Below are positions 39,622-44,183 of a stretch of 44,183 nucleotides of DNA, piece by piece. The position numbers were made by a program, and so were the translations under genes. Positions within the stretch are counted from its first letter, which is position 1. Every line of letters begins with the position of its first letter. This DNA comes from CAVAVT01 sp963592185. GTDB lineage: Bacteria; Bacillota; Negativicutes; Selenomonadales; Selenomonadaceae. The stretch covers positions 1-44,183 of the forward strand of contig CAVAVT010000007.1 in assembly GCA_963592185.1 (NCBI GenBank), read 5' to 3'. The notes below the pieces were generated by a model, which was not told the DNA's origin, did not search any database, and worked only from the letters and a program-made list of their open reading frames with translations.

Positions 39622-40833
39622 TTGTTTTCAAACAAAGCAAAAATTATTGTGGCTGTACTCGTGGTCGCTGTTGTAGCGCTTATCGGCTACTTTGTAATGG
39701 GCAAAGGAGACGGAGAGCAGCAGGCAGCTGGCAGAACAACACAGGTAAAGGTAATGAATGCAATCCGTCAGGATACGCCTATTGCCAGTGAGTATGCCGG
39801 TCAGGTAACCGGTAAAGATGAGGTTAAGGTTCAGGCAAGAGTTTCTGGAACCGTAACTGAGAAGTATATCAAAGGCGGTGAATATGTAGAGGCAGGAGCT
39901 CCGCTCTACAAGATTGATTCCCGTCAGTATGAGTCCGCTGTCCTTCAGGCTCAGGCAACACTGGCACAGTCAGAGGCAACCCTGAACAACGCAAGAATCG
40001 ATTTGCAGCGTGATCAGGAACTTCTTAATTCTGCTGCAATTTCCGAGCAGACTGTAACCACACAGCAGGCATTGGTAAACCAGTACGCTGCAGCAGCTGC
40101 GGCAAATAGAGCACTTTTGAAAAAGGCTCAGGAGAATTTGGATGATACCATAGTTTATGCGCCTATGTCCGGACGCCTTTCCGTTGACGAGGTAGCTGTT
40201 GGAACCTATGCTGTAGCAGGTAACACCACATTGGTTACCATTGGTTCAACCCGTCCGATTTATGTAACCTTTAATATCAGTGAAACAGATTATCTTAAGT
40301 TTATGAGGATTCATCAGCTGAATCAGGGAAGTCTGACCACTCCGGATGTAACCCTTACACTGAGTGATGGCAGCAAGTATCCTATTGGCGGACAGCTTGT
40401 ACAGGCAGACCGTGCCCTTTCCGGCAATACTGGTACACTTACTGTAAAGGCACTGTTTGAGAATCCAGATGACCTTCTTCTTCCTGGAATGTTTGCACGC
40501 ATTAAGCTGAATGGAGAGATTATTCCTAATGCGGTTCTCGTACCTCAGCGTGCTGTTCAGCAGCTCCTTGGCAAGTCCTTTGTGCTTGTTGTAGGTGAGG
40601 ATGGAAAATCCGCTGCAAAGCCTGTTACCCTCGGGGACAAGGTCGGCAGCTACTACATTATTCGTAGCGGTATCACTGAATCTGATCAGGTTATTGTTGA
40701 AGGTCTCACCACCCTTAAGGAAGGCATGGACCTTGCAATTACCAGGGTAACTCCTGATGAAATGGGCTTCTCACTGACAGAGTCTGATGAGGTGTACAAT
40801 CCGGATGATGCAGGTAAGTCATCAGACGCATAA
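39622..40833 (+). CDS. RND efflux periplasmic adaptor (AcrA/MexA type)
   Basis: This membrane-fusion protein links an inner-membrane RND pump to an outer-membrane channel. It has an N-terminal hydrophobic helix (KIIVAVLVVAVVALIGYFVMG) without a lipobox Cys. The barrel-sandwich and lipoyl-like half-motifs lie around EVKVQARVSGTVTEKYIKGGEYVEAGAPLYKID and APMSGRLSVDEVAVGTYA. A helical hairpin is between them (QAQATLAQSEATLNNARIDL). It has 403 residues. The longer frame opens at TTG 39589, but the AAGGAGG at 39605-39611 lies about 10 bases before TTG 39622. It is followed 12 bases later by the pump gene. Confidence 0.92.
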   Translation: MFSNKAKIIVAVLVVAVVALIGYFVMGKGDGEQQAAGRTTQVKVMNAIRQDTPIASEYAGQVTGKDEVKVQARVSGTVTEKYIKGGEYVEAGAPLYKIDSRQYESAVLQAQATLAQSEATLNNARIDLQRDQELLNSAAISEQTVTTQQALVNQYAAAAAANRALLKKAQENLDDTIVYAPMSGRLSVDEVAVGTYAVAGNTTLVTIGSTRPIYVTFNISETDYLKFMRIHQLNQGSLTTPDVTLTLSDGSKYPIGGQLVQADRALSGNTGTLTVKALFENPDDLLLPGMFARIKLNGEIIPNAVLVPQRAVQQLLGKSFVLVVGEDGKSAAKPVTLGDKVGSYYIIRSGITESDQVIVEGLTTLKEGMDLAITRVTPDEMGFSLTESDEVYNPDDAGKSSDA

Positions 40834-40845
40834 GGGGGCGTTATT

Positions 40846-43800
40846 TTGGCAAAATTCTTTATACACCGCCCTATATTTGCTATCGTAATATCGCTGATAA
40901 TCGTAATACTTGGTGTAATCGCCACTACACAGCTGGCTATTGCCCAGTATCCGCAGATTTCTCCACCGACTGTTACGGTTGGTACCAGCTATACTGGTGC
41001 GAATGCCAACGTAGTTAATGAAACCGTTGCGCAGATAATTGAGGACCAGGTAAATGGTACCCAGGGCATGGATTATATGAGCTCGAACTCTGATGACACA
41101 GGCCGTTACAGCCTTACTGTAAGATTCAAGCTCGGCAGCGATGGCGATATGGATGCCGTAAAGGTACAGAACAACGTTGCCATTGCAAATGCAAGCCTTC
41201 CTTCGGATGTTCAGGCTGTGGGTGTTACCACAAAGAAGGCATCAGAGGATATGGCACTCATGATTTCCATGTATTCACCGAATGGATATTATGACCGTAC
41301 ATTTATGAAAAATTACGCCCAGATTTACATGCTGGATAAAATCAAGCGTGTTAAGGGCGTCGGCAGTGTGCAGGTTTTCGGTTCTGATTACTCAATGAGA
41401 ATATGGCTGAATCCTGACAAGCTTGCTGAAAAGCAGCTCACAGTGGCTAGCGTGGCAGCAGCAATCAAGGAGCAGAATATACAGGCTCCTGCTGGTACCA
41501 TTGGTTCAATGCCTGTTCCGCAGGATCAGGAAAAGCAGTATACCGGCAAGGTAGAGGGCCGTCTTGTTACTCCTGAGGAGTTTGGCAATATTATCATCAA
41601 ATCTGACAACAATGGTGCATTTGTCCGCCTGAAGGATGTTGCACGTATTGAGACTGGTCAGAAGGAAAATAATGTAATAACCAAGGCAAATGGAAATGCA
41701 GCTGTAGGTTTTGGTATACAGCTTACATCTGATGCAAATGCTGTTGAAACTGTTGCGTTGGTGCGTGAGGTTATCGATGAAGCTGCTAAGGATTTCCCAC
41801 CGGACTTGAAGGTAGACACCATCATGGATACTACCGACTTTATCAATGCATCAATTTCTGAGGTTCTTCATACCTTTATTGAGGCATTGGTGCTGGTAGT
41901 ATTGGTTGTATTCCTGTTCCTTCAGAGCTGGCGTGCAACCTTGATTCCTGTGCTGGCTATACCGGTATCTTTGATAGGTACGTTGGCATCCTTCATCATT
42001 TTGGACTTTTCCATCAACACACTGACTTTGTTCGCAATGGTATTGGCGATTGGTCTGGTTGTAGATGATGCTATCGTAGTTATAGAGAACGTTGAGCATC
42101 ATATGTCCACTGAGGGTCTGTCAGCTATCGATGCTACAGAGCGTGCGATGGACGAGGTTCAGGGCCCGGTTGTGGCAATTGCCTTTGTTTTGGCAGCCGT
42201 ATTTATTCCTGTAGCCTTCCTCGGCGGTATGACTGGTGTACTTTATAAGCAGTTTGCACTGACAATAGCCATATCAATGGCACTGTCAGCTTTCATCGCA
42301 CTGACTCTTACTCCGGCACTTTGTGCAATGATTTTGAAGCCAGAGACCGGAGAGAAAAAGAATACACCTTTGAACCGTTTCTTCACAGCATTCAACGAAT
42401 GGTTTGAGAGGACTAAGAAACGCTATCTCAAGGGTGTTAGCAGATTTATCGGACATTCTTCACTGTCATTTGTCTGTCTCTTGGTTATCTGTATACTCTC
42501 CTGGGGACTTTTCAACAAGCTGCCGTCCACATTTGTTCCAAATGAGGACCAGGGCTTCTATGTTGTATCCGTAAGTCTTCCTGAGGGTACTTCCGCAAAC
42601 CGTACATCTGATACCATGGACAAGGTTGCGACTGCTGTTCGTGAGCTGCCAGGTGTTAATCAGGTCATGCAGATTACAGGCTTTGACGTAATGTCCTTTG
42701 GTTCCAAGTCCAGTGCAGGTACTATGTTTATTGGTCTTGATTCCTGGGATAAGCGTACCACACCAGAGACACAGATTGACAGTCTTGTAATGTCCACCAT
42801 GGGCATTGGTGCTAAGGTTGCTCCTGAGGCTCAGGTTATTTCCTTCAACATGCCGGCACTTCCTGGTCTTGGCATGGTCGGCGGCTGGAACATGCAGCTG
42901 CAGGATATGTCAGGTCATACAGATGAAGAGCTGAATGAGATTACCAACAAAATCGTTGTTGCAATGAATCAGAGACCTGAGCTCGCCGCAGCACGTACAA
43001 CATACTCCATCAACTCTCCAACCTATAAGTTTGAGGTTGACAGAGAAAAGGTTAAGACATTGGGAGTAACCCTGTCTGATGTATTTACAGCATTGCAGGT
43101 GAACTTCGGCGGTTATCAGGTAAATGATTTCAACCAGTTCGGCCGCTCCTATAAGGTTATGCTCCAGTCTGACCTTAAGTATCGTAATGAGGTAGATGCT
43201 ACCAAGTTCATTTATGTTATGAGCAGCAAAGGTGAAATGATACCTTTGAACACACTTCTGAAGCCACAGCTCAATACTGGTGTTTCTATTATTTCCAGAT
43301 TTAACGGAACCAGAGCAGTCACCATCCAGGGTAGTGCTGGTGAAGGATACAGCTCAGGCCAGGCAATGGCTGCTGCAGAAGAAGTTGTTAAGGAGGTTGC
43401 TCCAACAGGATTTAATATTGAGTGGTCCGGACAGAGCCGTGAGGAGAAGCAGGCATCCAGCTCCATGAGCCAGGTACTTGCCCTTTCACTGATATTTGTA
43501 TTCCTGTGTCTGGCAGCACTTTATGAAAGCTGGAGCGTTCCGTTCGCTGTACTTCTTACAGTGCCTACCGGTATCTTCGGTGCATTGTTCTTCGAGTACT
43601 TTATAGGAATGATGGAAGCAGCCTTTGGTCACCAGAATGCAGGATTGCAGAACAGTGTGTACATGCAGATTGGTGTCATCATGATTATCGGTCTTGCAGC
43701 TAAGAATGCGATTCTGATTGTAGAGTTTGCAAAGGTTCGTGTTGACCGTGGCATGGAGCCTGTAAAGGCAGCTATCGAGGCAGCAGGACTGCGACTCCGC

Positions 43801-44037
43801 CCGATTATCATGACATCCTTGGCATTTATCATCGGCTGTCTGCCTCTGGCAATTGCATCCGGTGCAGGTGCTGCAGCACGTAACGGCATGGGTGTTGCGG
43901 TTGTTGGCGGTATGCTGTCAGCTACTATTCTTGGTATATTCCTTATCCCTGTATTCTTTGTAATAACAGAGTGGGTTGCTGAAAAGCTTGGCTTTATGAG
44001 CCAGGAGAACAAGAAGACCTCCAAGGATTACATGTAA
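40846..44037 (+). CDS. RND multidrug efflux transporter (AcrB/HAE1 type)
   Basis: This is a proton-driven trimeric inner-membrane pump of 1063 residues that expels hydrophobic compounds through the adaptor and an outer-membrane channel. The N-terminal MAKFFIHRPIFAIVISLIIV is a family hallmark. The proton-relay pair Asp407-Asp408 is in AIGLVVDDAIVVIENVE, at the same numbers as AcrB. The Lys is in IGLAAKNAILIVEFAK. Two large periplasmic loops flank two halves of six helices each. The start is TTG 40846, 7 bases after AAGGGGG. No outer-membrane TolC-type factor or regulator is in the window. A terminator follows. Confidence 0.95.
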   Translation: MAKFFIHRPIFAIVISLIIVILGVIATTQLAIAQYPQISPPTVTVGTSYTGANANVVNETVAQIIEDQVNGTQGMDYMSSNSDDTGRYSLTVRFKLGSDGDMDAVKVQNNVAIANASLPSDVQAVGVTTKKASEDMALMISMYSPNGYYDRTFMKNYAQIYMLDKIKRVKGVGSVQVFGSDYSMRIWLNPDKLAEKQLTVASVAAAIKEQNIQAPAGTIGSMPVPQDQEKQYTGKVEGRLVTPEEFGNIIIKSDNNGAFVRLKDVARIETGQKENNVITKANGNAAVGFGIQLTSDANAVETVALVREVIDEAAKDFPPDLKVDTIMDTTDFINASISEVLHTFIEALVLVVLVVFLFLQSWRATLIPVLAIPVSLIGTLASFIILDFSINTLTLFAMVLAIGLVVDDAIVVIENVEHHMSTEGLSAIDATERAMDEVQGPVVAIAFVLAAVFIPVAFLGGMTGVLYKQFALTIAISMALSAFIALTLTPALCAMILKPETGEKKNTPLNRFFTAFNEWFERTKKRYLKGVSRFIGHSSLSFVCLLVICILSWGLFNKLPSTFVPNEDQGFYVVSVSLPEGTSANRTSDTMDKVATAVRELPGVNQVMQITGFDVMSFGSKSSAGTMFIGLDSWDKRTTPETQIDSLVMSTMGIGAKVAPEAQVISFNMPALPGLGMVGGWNMQLQDMSGHTDEELNEITNKIVVAMNQRPELAAARTTYSINSPTYKFEVDREKVKTLGVTLSDVFTALQVNFGGYQVNDFNQFGRSYKVMLQSDLKYRNEVDATKFIYVMSSKGEMIPLNTLLKPQLNTGVSIISRFNGTRAVTIQGSAGEGYSSGQAMAAAEEVVKEVAPTGFNIEWSGQSREEKQASSSMSQVLALSLIFVFLCLAALYESWSVPFAVLLTVPTGIFGALFFEYFIGMMEAAFGHQNAGLQNSVYMQIGVIMIIGLAAKNAILIVEFAKVRVDRGMEPVKAAIEAAGLRLRPIIMTSLAFIIGCLPLAIASGAGAAARNGMGVAVVGGMLSATILGIFLIPVFFVITEWVAEKLGFMSQENKKTSKDYM

Positions 44038-44093
44038 AAACTGTTTATAACTTAATAAGCGGTTCCGGCTGCAATTATGAGTTAGAAGTTTTT

Positions 44094-44128
44094 CTGCTCC
44101 GGTCAATGGTTTGATCGGAGCAGTTTTC
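44094..44128 (+). terminator. Intrinsic terminator after the RND pump
   Basis: CTGCTCCG (44094-44101) pairs with CGGAGCAG (44116-44123), with an inner TCAA/TTGA pairing and a TGGT loop. TTTTCTTT follows. Confidence 0.9.
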
Positions 44129-44183
44129 TTTATATGTAATTAAATTTATTGTTGCGTTTAGAACGAATGTTTTTTATAATTTA

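Noticed and set aside
40239..41512. Repeated string ACCATTGGTTCAA in the adaptor and pump genes
   Set aside because: The two copies lie in coding sequence for short Thr-Ile-Gly-Ser stretches and fit codon bias; no sign of a repeat element.
1..44183. CRISPR array, tRNA/rRNA genes, prophage or integrase
   Set aside because: No regularly spaced repeats, no clover-leaf or rRNA-like sequence, and no phage or integrase proteins were seen.

Overview
The window looks like chromosomal core sequence from an anaerobic member of the Negativicutes (Selenomonas/Anaerovibrio-like), a Bacillota lineage with an outer membrane. Gene order is typical of Bacillota: maf-radC-mreBCD, minCDE, rpsB-tsf-pyrH-frr-uppS-cdsA-dxr-rseP-ispG-proS, and yceD-rpmF-fapR-plsX-fab. 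The window also carries a complete AcrAB-type RND efflux pair, which suits a diderm cell. A 2[4Fe-4S] ferredoxin, FabK-type enoyl-ACP reductase and the lar nickel-cofactor genes fit an anaerobic lifestyle. The genus assignment is inference; no rRNA or tRNA gene was seen.

Layout. 1-377: decayed remnant of an Rpn-type PD-(D/E)XK nuclease gene. 374-2555: an unknown exported protein, a convergent acyltransferase-3 membrane protein sharing a bidirectional terminator with it, and a DUF4321 protein. 2568-11354: maf, radC, then cell shape and division genes (mreBCD, mrdA, minCDE, rodA). 11504-15601: fused radical-SAM protein and RNase G. 15620-26008: translation and envelope-lipid block (rpsB, tsf, pyrH, frr, a small unknown protein, ferredoxin, uppS, cdsA, dxr, rseP, ispG, proS). 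26028-29928: folE2 and larBCE. 29947-38551: yceD, rpmF, then the FapR-controlled fatty-acid and phospholipid cluster (fapR, plsX, fabK, fabD, fabG, acpP, a second FabK-like flavoprotein, fabF) and rnc. 38612-44037: an MBL-fold hydrolase and the RND adaptor plus pump.

How it fits together. The shape and division genes make the rod-elongation machinery and the Min oscillator. dxr and ispG feed isoprenoid precursors to UppS, which makes the undecaprenyl carrier used by RodA/PBP2 and envelope synthesis. CdsA and PlsX, with the Fab enzymes, supply phospholipids. A strong FapR-like operator lies between a good promoter and fapR, so the lipid cluster is probably feedback-regulated by malonyl-CoA/ACP.

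Most of the window is conserved housekeeping sequence and I found no clear new defence or mobile system. The points most worth a second look are the FapR operator, a MerR-type promoter architecture before larB, a large hairpin without a U-tract after acpP, the second FabK-like protein with a Cys cluster, the small frr-ferredoxin protein, larBCE without larA, and several breaks in expected synteny. No stretch over 300 bases lacks a gene; the longest gap (39422-39621) is described.
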